DNA from: Naematelia aurantialba
Lineage: Eukaryota; Basidiomycota; Tremellomycetes; Tremellales; Naemateliaceae
Reading direction: 5' to 3'
Assembly (NCBI GenBank): GCA_021527695.1
Contig: JAKFAO010000001.1
Coordinates: 2,232,001 to 2,296,000 of the forward strand
Length of the DNA: 64,000 nucleotides
Part shown: positions 22,774 through 34,607 of the stretch, in pieces
How positions within the stretch are numbered: the stretch's first letter is position 1
How the letters are laid out: each line of letters starts with the position of its first letter
Notes under the pieces: generated by a model
The model's input: the letters and a program-made list of their open reading frames with translations, nothing else
What the model was told of the DNA's origin: nothing
Database searches by the model: none
Made by a program: the position numbers and the translations under genes

Positions 22774-25700
22774 CTACTTGAACATCTGTGGATTGATACT
22801 ACTGACCGCCTTGAACGCCTCTTTCAACTCTGCGTCTGTAAACGTCGCCGAGGAGTTATACCACCTCTCTCCGGCCCTCGTGCGACCGTTGTTTCTCTTG
22901 AACGCGGCTGATTTGGATGTCGACTTGGAGTCGGCTGATTTGGATTTGGTTTTGGACTTGGAGTCGGGCGACTTGGATGTAGACTGGAGTCGGGCTGATT
23001 TGGTTTGGATTTGGCCTGTGGAGTCGGCCAATTTGGATTTCGATTTGGATGTGGGATCGGGTGACTTGGATGTAGACTTGGAGCCGGCTGATCTGGCCTT
23101 GGCGGTGGGGCCGGCTGCTCCAGGTTTGGCCTTGGGACTGGCTGATTTGGCCGCGGAGTCGACCGAATCGACCTGGGGAGGGAGTTTGCGCGGGGGCAGG
23201 GGATCGCCATTCTCGTCCAGTACAGCCGGGAGGCCGTTCAGCCACTGGCGCGCTTGGACGTTGTCCTTGTTCACTTGGGCATGTATGAAGCGCTCGTGCG
23301 CTGCGCTGCGGATGTCGTCGAACAGGACCACGGGGGGCGGGGAGAGGGACCGTGGCGACACGTTGCTGTCGGACGACAGTGTCTCGTCTACCTCGCCCAC
23401 CTCGTCCACCTCGTGTACCTCACCGACCTCGTGTACCTCGTGTCCCTCGCCCACCTCGTGTGCCTCGTCTGCGCGAGCTGGGTATTTCGCCAACACCCCG
23501 CCGGTCTTTTCCAGCACCTGGAGGACGTCGAGGCTCTCGCCGGCCGGGATGGGCGTCGGGTGGCTCGGCGTCTCGCACGTCATGAACACCTCTTTGCGCA
23601 GCACGTGGTCCACGTCGACGGCGGAGAAGAACGCCACGCCCTGGGGCACGTTGTCGATGCCCAGGTTGAAGCAGAACAGCGCCCGCGTCCACGCATTGGC
23701 AATCTGCAGCGCCAGGGCCGTGCGGTACCGGTCCTCCTCTTTCGCGAGGAACCGCACCTCGTCGTGCACCGAGATCAAGTAGCGCGCGGCAATGTCGTAC
23801 TTCCTGACCAGGTATTCCATCGACACGATCAGCAGGTGCAGGTAGTCGACGCCCGAGGACTGCACGACCCAGTTTATCCGCGAAGGGAGGTACGACGATC
23901 CCTCTTCCAGGTGCGACTTGCTCAGCGCCTTGGTCACGCCGCATCCCAGCGCCGGCGTCGCCGGGCGGTCAGACAGCGCGATCGCCTCGAGCGTGTTGAA
24001 CAGGAAACTCTCCGATCCGCCATGCCACAACGAAGAGATGAGCGCAGGCGCAAGCTGCGGCTTTCGTACCGCCTTTTTGCCTTTGGTCGCCACATACAGG
24101 TTTTTCGCCTTCTCCGCCGCGTCCGCTTTCGACAGGCTCGGATCGCCCTGCAGCAGCAGCTGCACCGCGTGTTTCTGCCCAGCACCGTAGATGCGCGAGT
24201 AGTTGAACACCTTGGCTGCGTCACGCGAAGTCCCCAGGATAGCAGCCGTCTTGGAATGCAGGTCGGTTCCCGCGGACTTCGTGCCTTCCAGCGTCATCCA
24301 CCCGATAGCCGTCGCCCCGTGCATGCCGAATTGCGAGTCGCCCATGACGCTAGATATCCAAAGCTCCTCAGAATCCACATCGGCACCCACGATAGAGTAC
24401 CCCGGCGGCGCGCGGATCATCGCTTTCAACTCGGATCCCACGCGGTTCTTCTTGGCGTTCGAGGCCGTCAGCCACGTCGACTCGACCGCCCGCCGCGTCA
24501 CCGTGCCCATCGTGATCACTTGCGGAAGGATCATGCCAGACGTCGGCGAATCGTACACCACCATTTGGTCCATGATACGTTCCCGCGACGAGATCCAGTA
24601 ACTACACAGTACGGTCATCTTGGTCGCTGTCTCCGCTGCACCGGCGGCAACGCTGTCGCCAGCGGCCGCAGCTGCAGACGCCAGCTCGCCCGATTCAATC
24701 GCAGCCGCAAACCCTTTCGCCAGCGGGTTGCCGACGTTCTTCCCCTCCCCGTCTTTATGCGGCAGGCGGAAAAACACCCGCTGGCCACCATCATAATGAA
24801 AGACGTCCTCACTCGCGTCGAGCTGAACTGGCTCTCCGCGTGAAACGCTGCCGGGCCGCGCCAGCTCGGCCATGTAATCTTCCTGCTTGATATGGTACAG
24901 CCACCTGTATTGTTTACTGTAGAACAGTGGATATCCCTGCCACTGGAGGCGCAGCAGGAGCGGCGCGACCGTCTTCTTGTGTGTCAAGTCGAGCTCGCCA
25001 AATGCAACCTTTTCGTTGGTCGCAGGCCGAGTCAGGTCGTAGTACCACTTTGGCCATGTCCCGTAATCAGGCTTCGGCGTCCTCGATCGTGATCGTGACC
25101 TCGATCTGGATCCCGACGCCCCAAAGGCATCCAATTGCCTCCGCCACATATCGTTCGCTCGGAGATTGCGCAGATCGTCCAGACACACCTGGAGTTCGTC
25201 TGCCGAGATCTGCGACACATCCTTCAGCCGCTCCACTAGATCGGGATAAGGACCGGTGATGGAGCCTTCCTTTAGTAGCTTAGGCATCCTCGTCCCAGAC
25301 AACTTCAACATCCCACTCGAGCCCTTGGGTGCAACACGGAACGCGGCGTGGCTCTCCAGGAACGCATCGAGGACGGGATTGCTTCCGTTTGATACGATCG
25401 GTTCGCCGTGTGTGCCCACATAGTCGACTACCTGATCGTGCGGAACGAGGAAGCACCATTTCTCCCCCGTGACATAGATGATAGGGTGACCGGCATATGA
25501 CAGCCGCAGGACCAGGGGAAGGAGCGAGCGCTCGCCAGCACCCGTCAGCAGGGATGCCGGATCCGCGGACAAGGTGGTGTACCAGTCGGGGTCCGCTTTA
25601 TCTTGAGATTGTGTCGATGCCGTTTCCTGAGAGGGATGCGACGATCCAGATGACTGAGAATCCGATTCTGATTCTGACAGACCCGGAGTGTTAGGAACGT

Positions 25701-27730
25701 AGTTGTTGACGGTAGTGCCTTCGGGCCACCGTGCTTTCTTTGGCGTCCAATCCAGCTGGCTATGGAACGGATCGTTCTCCATAGGCCCTTCCAGTCTCAG
25801 TTTCTCGGCCAAGATTCTTAGAGCCTGCCGCATCGCCACATCCATATCTCTGTAGGTCGTCTCTGCGTTCTTCAAGTAGTCGGCCCACGACTCGTTGACC
25901 GGTAAGAACGAGTTGCCCATCGTGAGGACGCCTGCAAATGTTGCTGGATGGGGACATGATTCGAGAAACAGGGGAAAGACCTTGGCAAACACTTCGTGGG
26001 TGACCTTGACATCGCCTGCGCAGTAGGTGATGAGCGGATGCAGCTCGTCACGGAGGACCGAGACGTGGGTGATATCGTCGTCGCCGAAACGGTCCCGGAC
26101 CGACTTGTCTACCTGGCGGCCGCAATGGAGTGCCGCCACCTCGGCAAGCGAGTTCATAGACGTAACGTCCTCCCAGGCGTTGCTCATCGACGACGAGAGA
26201 TCGTTCATCACGTTCAGGTCCCCAAGACTAGCCATGATATCTTGGTCGCTCGTGCCTTCTTCCGTGGCAGACTCTTGCAGATCCTCGAGGAACCGAGCAG
26301 CGTCATTCAGGATGGCCAGCTTCTCCTCCTTCTTCCGCTTGCGGTACCTGATCCAGGCGGGGCGCTGGACCGACGTGATGCCCCTCGTCGCGACGTGCAG
26401 CGCCAGCGTATCGAGCCACCGCGTGCCCGACCGCTCCAGGTTGTACTCCTCTTTCACGCGGGCCCTGTCGTACCCCACATTATGCCCAATCACGATACGT
26501 TCCTTATATGTGCCGAAGAGCGGGACGAGCTCGTGAGGGTGATGAGCTGGCACGTTGATGTCCCATCGTTCGCGCGGTGCATTCAGTTGGTCCTGCTTCG
26601 GAGGGGGCTCGAAGATCGTCGGACAGAGCCACGAGTACCAAGCGTTCGGCGTCACTGCCGTCGCCATGACTGGAAACTTTGAAAGCTTGTAGCACACCTC
26701 GATATCAAACGACACCATTGTCTCTTCTGACAAATCTTCCACAGGCGCCACACTCCCATCTTGGCCGTAGCGTGTCCAGCCTGGGCGGTCCATGACCCAC
26801 GATTTCGGCATGGCCGGCAGCTGGGCATTTGCAAACTCCTTCGCCAGCGAGAGGTACGGCTCAGACAGCTCACGGCCCAGCGCATGAAAGTGTTCGCGGA
26901 TGTTTGGACCGCGTAGAGTCGGCATGTCAAAGTTGATCTCTGGGAGCACCGCGGCGCCCTCGGGCGATAGACCGTGCGTTTCGAGGTGTCGTTTCGAGAG
27001 TTCGACGAGTGATTGGGGCGGTGGGGGGAAGGATTTGCCAGGGAACAGCTGACGATGGAGCGAGGCAGAGAGGAGTTGGACTCCTACGGGATTACGGTGT
27101 AGATCGCCCGCATCGCCTGGATGGTGGTCAGTCAAGCCCACGCAACTCACGCCGCTTGAAGCCTCGCACGGACGCAGCTGTGCCTTGTACTCACTCTCAC
27201 TTGACTGCGCTTGCTCTGGCTCAGCAGCCCGCTCCTTGCCCTTTCCCTTGACATCCACCTTGGCGTGTGCAGCAGGCTCGGGATCGACAGAGTCAAGCTT
27301 CGGTTCGAGCGGCTCGAAGGACGTCCCTGTTCCCAGCGTGGGCAATGCCTTGCGCCTGCTCGGACCTGAGACTAACGTCAGACCCAATCGCACTCAGTAA
27401 TCCTAGACAGCAAAGACCAAAGACGCAAGCACAAGACGTACTGCTCGATCGAGCCCTTGGTCGCGAGACCTGCGCAGAAGCCGACCTCGCTCCAGCCGAC
27501 GGCGGTTTCACAGCTGCTGCTGGCGCTGCGGCCGCGACATTCCACCTAGCAGGGGGAGTAGCTGTAGGTGTCGCACGAGGTACCGCTGCTGCTCGCCCGT
27601 AGACTCGAGGCGGCACAGCCTGGCGCCGCGAGTCTGTCGTTTGCGATCGAGCGACCAGTCGAGCGAGTTGAGGTCGACATCGCAGGCGAGCTGGCCGTGT
27701 GAGGCGCGCCACGTCGCCCAGCCGTTGCAT
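22774..27730 (-). CDS. MIP1: Mitochondrial DNA polymerase gamma catalytic subunit
   Basis: Replicates mitochondrial DNA. Exon 1 starts at 27730 with MQRLGDVARLTRPARLRCR, an arginine-rich presequence, and joins the main exon by an intron (about 27440-27378) whose phases fit. An additional 78-nt in-frame intron without a stop fits near 27196-27119 and restores SS-DAGDLHRNPVGVQLL. Exonuclease motifs: SFDIEVCYK (Exo I) and YCAGDVKVTHEVF. Polymerase motifs: GADVDSEELWISSVMGD (A), RDAAKVFNYSRIYGAG (B) and YLISVHDEVRFLA (C), plus the family blocks INWVVQSSGVDYLHLL and GIDNVPQGVAFFSAVDVD. After motif C a long low-complexity tail follows: first His-Glu-Val repeats (about 23385-23475), then Ser/Lys/Asp repeats (about 22900-23100), then a unique end NPQMFK. 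Fungal Mip1 proteins often carry C-terminal extensions. About 1,600 residues. Confidence 0.97.
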
Positions 27731-28011
27731 CTAGTCTGATCCAGCCTGCTCCAGCTGCGTCGTCGTGGATATCGATGTTCTCTATACTATTATACAGAGG
27801 AGGAATCAGAGGACGATGAAGGGATGGTCAAGTCGTAGTTGGTATTTTTTTTTGGGCGGCGGCGGCATTGCTCTTTTGCCGGTCTCGTCATTTCTCCACT
27901 TGGTATCGTTGTGCTCGGCTCCAAGCAGCAACGGGGGACAGCGAGCCCGGGACTCGCGGCGCAAGACGAACCAAGAGGCCAGAGGCCAGAGGGAAGGGAG
28001 CACAGAGCAGC

Positions 28012-29863
28012 ATGGGTATCTTCTCATGGTTCCAAAAGGTATCGCCATCCTCCTGGCATTCTTCCCCTACGTTGCTAACGCTTGTGGTGCTGTCGTCGTT
28101 GTGGCTGGCAGTCCGCTTCGCCAGATTACGAGACCGTTCTCTCCCGCCTCGCAACGGATGTCGACGAGACCAAGACCCACCTCTCCGAGATCCGGCTGCG
28201 CGAACGCCGCGCCGTGCTGCTCGTGAATGCCTACGGCATCGCGTTGTGGGCGGTATGGGTCGGGCTGTGGTGGGTCAGGGGCCTGCCGTTTGGCCTGCTC
28301 AGGTGGGACCAAAAGGCGATGGAGGCGAGGGTCGTAGGTGGTGCTGGAGTGGCTTTGGGACCGGTGTTGTGAGTCTACTTCAGTACGACATATAGGGAAC
28401 AACATTTATCGGCGACGAGCTGATGGCTGTAGCGTGCATGTGCTGAATCGACTGCTGCATTTGTACTTTCGCAGACAACGTAATGCTGAAGGTGCGTCTC
28501 TGCTCTATCCTCTACTCTCTACCCTTTATCCTCTACCCTCTGCCCTCTATCCTCCAGCCCTCTAGCCCTCTCCTTTCCCCTCTGCCGCTCTGCGACTCGC
28601 CGCTTCCCAATTCACACTCAAGGACCCTCGTTGCTCGTACTGACTTATATCGCATCGCAGAGGCACACTTGCGCAAGCTTCTGGTCGAGCAGCGCAAGCA
28701 GGTCGAGGAGATCAAAAAGAAGACAAACTACGACTCGACGCGCAAGCTGATCGAGCGGTACGATGCGGCCTCGGTGGGACCGGGGGGCATGGGAATGTCT
28801 ATGGGTATGCCTGGGGCGCCGTCTACTCCTCAGCATGGCGCTGTGGGACCGGAGACACCGACACCATCGCCTACTGGACGAGGGCGAGGCAGGAAAGCGC
28901 AGGGCCAGGCGACGCCGCAAGGTACGCCGAGGGCGCCTGGGCACCTCGCTGGAGCAGGGGGGACTCCTGCTCGTGAGTTTGAGATTCGGCTTCCTATTCC
29001 CCACGCTCCCAGCTCCAACGCTCCCAAAGCTCCCGGGGCTCCATTTTCCTAGACTGTAGCTGAACACATGCAGAAGGCGCTGCAGCTGCACCTGCCACGC
29101 CGGTGCCGGTGCCCGTTCCGGAGGGTATGACGGCCGACCAAGCTGCTGCGCTGCACCTGCAGATGCAAGCGATCCAGCCTGTCCTGCCCACCCCCGAGAA
29201 GCGGTGGTACGACCGCGTCGTCGATGCTGTCCTCGGTGATGATCCCTGTGAGTCGCGAGGCTTGTGCTGCCCTCGAATTCGCGCTGAAGGTTTGCAGCAC
29301 AAGCCACGCACAGCAAGTATGCTTTGGTGTGTGGCGAGTGTTTTAGGCACAACGGCCTGGTGGGCAGCAAATACGAGTGGGAGCGTATGCGTGAGTCGCC
29401 GCCTCTCCAGCGCACCACATGGAACGCGCTTGCACGGCGTACAAAGCTGACGCCGCTCAGAATGGATCTGCCCTCGTGAGTTGAGCCGTGTTGTATCGCG
29501 GTACCGGCGTTGACTGGGACAGGGTGCAACCACATGAACCCGCCGCCCTTATCCCGGCTGAAAGTCGAAGCCCCTGCTCCCGCTGGACCCGCTGGACCGG
29601 CTGGACCCACCGCACCCGCCGCACCTGTCACCGCGTCCGCACCGCACACACCCTCGTCGGCCAGCCCCCATCCTTCCCCAGTGACACCGTCGCACCTCTC
29701 TCGCGCGTCGCCGCGACCGCGCCGGCAGCTGGGTGAGCGGGGCACGCCCCGGTCCTCGAGGCTGGGGCAGGAGGTGTTCTCAGCTTCGGCGGCTGAGGGC
29801 GACAGCGACGGCGAGGAGCCGGACGCGAGCGACAAGACGGAGATTGACGAGGACAAGTCGTAG
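28012..29863 (+). CDS. LNP1: ER junction protein lunapark
   Basis: Stabilises three-way junctions of the tubular endoplasmic reticulum. The start MGIFSWFQK and the following SPDYETVLSRLATDVDETK and RLRERRAVLLVNAYGIALWA match the lunapark N terminus. Two hydrophobic segments (around VNAYGIALWAVWVGLWWV and GAGVALGPVFVHVLNRLLH) form the hairpin membrane region. A coiled coil (KLLVEQRKQVEEIKKKTNYD) and IERYD follow. After a Pro/Gly-rich linker comes KRWYDRVVDAVLGDDP, then the C4 zinc ribbon YALVCGECFRHNGLVG and WICPRCNHMNPPP. Six or so introns are required, two of them inside the zinc ribbon; phases agree at each. The C terminus is acidic, ending TEIDEDKS. Divergent from MIP1, with a 281-bp shared promoter. 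Confidence 0.96.
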
Positions 29864-29937
29864 CGATTGACGAGGACAAGTCGTAGCGTATTGACGAGGA
29901 CAAGTCGTAGCGTATTGACGAGGACAAGTCGTAGCGT
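29843..29937. repeat. Tandem repeat duplicating the LNP1 stop region
   Basis: Four near-identical 23-24-bp copies of ATTGACGAGGACAAGTCGTA(GCGT). The first copy encodes the last residues IDEDKS and the TAG of LNP1; the other three lie directly downstream. Confidence 0.95.
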
Positions 29938-30585
29938 GGTTAGGGTACATGAGGGAGGCTCTCGCAGGCATCAGTACACGACTACAGCAGTAGACCTCGG
30001 ACTTGTGGGTGGTGCACGGCTCGTTGGGTGCCTATGCAACAATTCGGGCAGAAGTGGTGCGGCGTTTTTACGTGGATCCTGCATTTGTGCGATGCGACGT
30101 TGCAGCCGGTATAAATGGCACGATGCATTGTGGTGGAGTGACTCGCCGTCGACTTTACGTGCGCGGTACATGTTCTGGCATTGCGTCTTGTCTCTCGTCT
30201 CTCGTCTCTCGTCTCACGTCGTGCTTGTCTTGCGCCTTGCGTTCGCCTCACGTCGCGCTTGTCTCTGCGCCTTGTCCCATCGTCCGGCCAACGTCTCCAA
30301 CGACATGACAAATACACGTTCATAGACTGTATGCGTATCTAGCATAGCGTATGTGTGATCTAAACTGCCAAACAGTATCCATGTGCTGGATCCTCTAGCC
30401 ACGCCACACAACAAACGAACCATGATAACCGACACGTCCGGCCCGTACCACCTGTCCTGCCATGCCTCCCTGCTGCGTACCACCTGTCCCGCCATGCCTC
30501 CTTGCCATGCCTTCGCTCTCGCATAGCTCCGCCCTGGCATAGCTCCGCCCTGCCATAGCTCCGCCGTGTCAGAGCCAGCCTCGTC
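29938..30585. other. Intergenic, LNP1/bHLH convergent gap
   Basis: No gene seen. It contains short repeats: CTCTCGTCTCTCGTCTC near 30188-30225 and about three copies of CATAGCTCCGCCCTGG at 30521-30566, next to the bHLH stop. Confidence 0.6.
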
Positions 30586-33500
30586 CTACTCTCCGGCCAA
30601 GCTCCTCCGGCCCCTGGCGACGCCCGCTCCGGAACTTCCGTTCCTCCCGATCGAGGGTCTCGGCGCTCGCGCCGGCGTTGCACCCAGCGCTGGACTCTTC
30701 TTCATCCCCGCCATATTCCCATTCCCATTCCCATTCCCGTTCCCATTCCCACTCCCACCACCGCCCGCACCGCCCCCGCCCCCGCTGAGACTTTTGGCGC
30801 GGGCGCGCTTCCCCCTCTCTCTTTCCCTCTCGGCTTTCTCAGCGAAGCCTTCTCCGTCCTCGTCCTCGTCGAGCTCCATGTCCATGTCTTCGTCGTCCTC
30901 GTCCTCGTCGCCCATGAAATCCTCTTCCTCCCCGTCCAGCATATCCAGCTCCAGCAGGTCTTCGCCCTCGTCGCCCCGGATCTCCGTCTCCGCCTCGCCG
31001 GGATCACCCAGCCCCCGCAGCCGCACAATCTCAGAGCGCAGCTTATCAATGTACCCATCGCGCTTGTCCACCTTGTCGTGCAGACGCACAATGTACTCGT
31101 TGGAGAACTTGAGCAGCGCCACCTTGGAGACGCCGCGGTTCGGGTTGTCGTCAGGGACCAACGACGATTTCGGCAGCAGTCGCGGCGCGGACGATCCCGG
31201 GATCGGCTCCCCCGATTCGGGATCAAGCGCCTCGGTGTTGATGGGCGGCAGTAGCATTCGGAGCTCATCAAAGCCCGCTTTGAGAGAGTCGCGCCGTTTC
31301 TGCTCGGCCGCTTTATGCGAGGTCTTGCGCATCTCGCCTTCCGGCAACGGCAGCAACTGAGCCGCCGCAGCACCTTTGATAGCTAAACGATGTTAGATTG
31401 CTTCACCTTGTAATCAGCGTTCACTCACCTGCTCTCACGCCGACCCCAGGAGGCCGCATTGCCAAGGCTCTCTTGCCAGTAGCCGCGGGCGCCAGCTTGC
31501 TCGTCTGCCGCTTCCCAGCCACGGCACCAGCCTTGACAGCCGGCTTGGGCGGTGCGCCTTTGGCCGTCGACTGCCGTCTAGGGGCAGGGACGGGCGTCGA
31601 GTTGTTCTCCCGATCAGGTATCTCAGTCGTAGTTGCCAACGCCGCGCCCCTGCCAAGGTTCATCAATGTCGCCGGTGTCATAGGCACAATTCCTCTCATC
31701 TGTTGGCCGTTCTGCTGCGTGGGCAGCGGTGGAGGAGGCATAATCTGGCTCAGATCTACTGGGCTGGGCGTGGAGCTCGTCGAGGGTGTCTGCTGCATCG
31801 CCTGTTGTGCCCCGCGATGGTCGATGACCGCAGGCGGCAAGAACCCGCTTCCGGGCACGACAGCTTGCGAATACTTGCCAGTCACGTTGACAGGTGAGTT
31901 TGGTAGCGAAAAGTTGGACGACGATTGACGCGTGTGAGATCGGTGCGTGGGTTTCATCATTGGGCTGGGGCGTGTTTTCGCGGGAAGCGGATGACGATGC
32001 GGACCTGCGCCGGACGATGTTCCAGCCATTGGCGATGCAATGGAATTTGAATTGGGATGAACGGGATTGAGACTTGGCGACGAGTAAGTCTGCTGCATCT
32101 GATCCGCCTGAGCCGTACCATCGAGGAAGCCGACGAGGGCACGAAGGTAGTCAGGGTCCGACATGTCCGTGTTGTTCTGTGGCTCGAGAGCCGGCGAAAG
32201 AGTCTGATTAGCACCGCCCGATGACCCGACAGGGTTCAGCGCAGGAGATGAGAGTGCAGACAGAGGATGAGGTGGGCGCTGGTTGTGGCCGTGGGTGTTG
32301 ACTACTGGTGAATAGCCATGTCGGTGGTTGAACTGGGCTGTGCGTGAAGACGCTTCCAGTGCTGGCGATGTTAGGGGCGAGAAGTACCCCGGCGATGGGG
32401 TCGCACCGCCCGACTGGTGGCCGTTCGTGCCGGGTGTGGTCGCTGGCCGACTTTGGCCAGAGCTGGCGATATACGGCGAGTTTTGCGTCGATGCCGCAGC
32501 CACAGCGGCGGCGGTATATTGGAGCTGACGCTGCTGTTCTTGCAAGACATGAAGCTGTTCTTGGAACTGGCGTTGCTGCTCCTGGAGTTGTTCCAGCGGA
32601 CTCCGATTCGCACCAACCGACTGCTGGGACACGGCATTCATCTGGTTGGTGTGGAAGGCGGGCGAAGTGAAAGCTGAATTAGTATGCTGTGACAGGGCCG
32701 GCGAGAGGAGCGGTAACATATTGTGAAACTGCAACAGACACCCGATTCAGCCAAGTCCGCTCAAAGGATTGATATGACAAGAAACGTACATCCGGGTTGC
32801 CATCCATACCCTCGGCTCGCGCCAGCATCTCCAGCTGCATCGGACTCATGATCTCTGGGTGGATCTGGGGGTACATTTCTCCGCTCGGGGCTACTCTTGT
32901 CAGGACCCGTATCAAGGACGGACGAGGAACCAACCTGGAGTCAACAATCCGCGGACAGCTGCGGCGGATGACAGAGCATTCCACTTTTCCCGCCGCGCGT
33001 TGTCGTTGGCTTGATCTTGCTGAGCGTCCGACAGAGTCATATCGTCTGATGCATGATGAGATGCCTGCACTTGCTGTGGCTGCTCCGGCGGCGAGGTCAA
33101 GTACATCTGCGCCATGGAGTGGTACGACGCTAGGGGGTTGTTGGTGTCGCCAAACAAGAGTGGAGACTGCATATGGATGCTTTCGAGCTGCCCATTCAGT
33201 GTCTGACTTGCTGTTTTCACGCACCTGTTGCTGTAATAGTCTAGCCTGCATTGCGTCAAAGCCGTCTCCGCCTCCAAAGCGGTCCGCGAGCTCCGTCAGA
33301 CCCTCTAGCCCGGTCATCGCCGCGAATGACTCTTGGGTTTGAGACGACTGGGACAGGTCTAGTTCCATGGACTCGCCCAGCTGGACTCGAGCCGACGGCT
33401 CTCGACCTGAAGAGCGCTTGGTGGTGCGTTCACGAAGACGTGCTCTGCGGGTGCTGGAGGCTGTTCGCTGGGTCTGACCGTCTTCCAGCGAGATGGAGCC

Positions 33501-33752
33501 TCGTCGCGAGCCGGCCGACGATCCGCGTGCCGAAGACGCGTAATTTGAGCTGGGGCCGGCCTCGTGCTGGCTGCCCGGCTGTAGGGGAGCCGTTTCAAAC
33601 GAGGCGAATTGAGAGGCACTAGGCATCTGCGGGGACGTGGTGTCGGACGGCGCAGAGTCGAGACCCATGAACGAGAGAAAGTCGAGGTTGGACATCTCCT
33701 GTCCGCCTAGTGCGGGGGCCGGGCTAGGCAGAGCCGAACGCGGGGTCGCCAT
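30586..33752 (-). CDS. bHLH transcription factor with a long loop
   Basis: Nuclear DNA-binding regulator. Start at 33752 gives MATPRSALPSPAPALGGQEM, then Ser/Thr/Gln-rich regions with several SPAL-type short motifs (LLSPALSQ, YFSPLTSPAL, SALSSPALNP, TLSPALEP). The bHLH domain is near the C terminus: basic region and helix 1 RKTSHKAAEQKRRDSLKAGF, a loop of roughly 37 residues, and helix 2 GVSKVALLKFSNEYIVRLHD. The His, Glu and Arg of H-x3-E-x3-R (HKAAEQKRR) suggest E-box binding. A strongly acidic stretch and a Gly-Asn-rich stretch follow. Introns fit near 33225-33189, 32935-32895, 32790-32735 and 31435-31385. The domain is secure. I do not assign an orthologue: fungal Pho4/NUC-1-like and other long-loop bHLH families are both possible. 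Confidence 0.88.
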
Positions 33753-34607
33753 GATCGTGCTAGAGAAAGAGGGGCAAAGAGATTATTGGAAACGCAGGGT
33801 TTGGGACGCTGCGGCTGGCTGGCCCGCCTCTGCTGGGTAGTCTCGAAAGCCCAGCAGAGCCTGTCTGGATGCCCTCGAATGCGAGATTGCGGTGTTTACG
33901 CGATGAGCCGACGTCGTGACCGTCGCGGCAACAGAAGTCTCGATAATCTTCAGTGGTTCTGGCCGACAAAGGTAAAATAAACGAGTGGACGTGTACGCAG
34001 GTAAGCTGCACCAAAAGCCACCGGAACGTGTTGCCCGGTCGTGTCGGCGACCAACGGTTCGATCCCTGCCTTTGCACCGTGGCCGATGAACAGTGGCAGG
34101 CTGGGCAGATGCTGAGCGTGACGAGGTCTAGTATGGGTGCTGCTGACACTCTCGAGTTGCAACAAAAGTGACAGAGCAAGAACGAGGCATAGGAAAGCTT
34201 TCGTTCGGCTGCAGGAAAAAAAAAAGACCACTTTTGGTGATTCTCGTCTCTCTTGCTCTCCTTGCTCCTCCCCCCCCTGAACCACTCTCTCTCTCTCTGT
34301 GCTGCTCCATATATATGTCTCCGGGCCCCAGCTTCCCGCAGGTAATTCTATATGACATGCATGTCCCCGCCCCGCCTGGCACTGCCCAAACCTAGGGTTC
34401 TGTAGCTGGAATCCCCTCGGCGCCGGAATGCACCTCGCATCGCCGAAGGGCCCTTGTACGGCGTTGTACCTTATTTTTTTTTTTCTGAGCACACGTCCCA
34501 CTGTTCCGGGACTCGGCAGGGCAAATCCGATCCATACATGTGCGGTCACGGAGCCCAGCGATATGGGGGGGGGGGTCTTGGATGCACGGTGAACTCTCCA
34601 TGTACCA
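33753..34607. promoter_or_regulatory. Divergent promoter region, bHLH and GNAT genes
   Basis: 855 bp between the two ATGs. It holds a CT-rich run (about 34250-34300) followed by an ATATATAT element at 34309-34316, and A and T homopolymers near 34208 and 34472. No coding region is supported. Confidence 0.5.

Noticed and set aside
23254..24843. 529-codon plus-strand open frame
   Set aside because: It is antisense to the conserved MIP1 polymerase domain, Arg/His-rich, and mirrors the codon pattern of the real gene.
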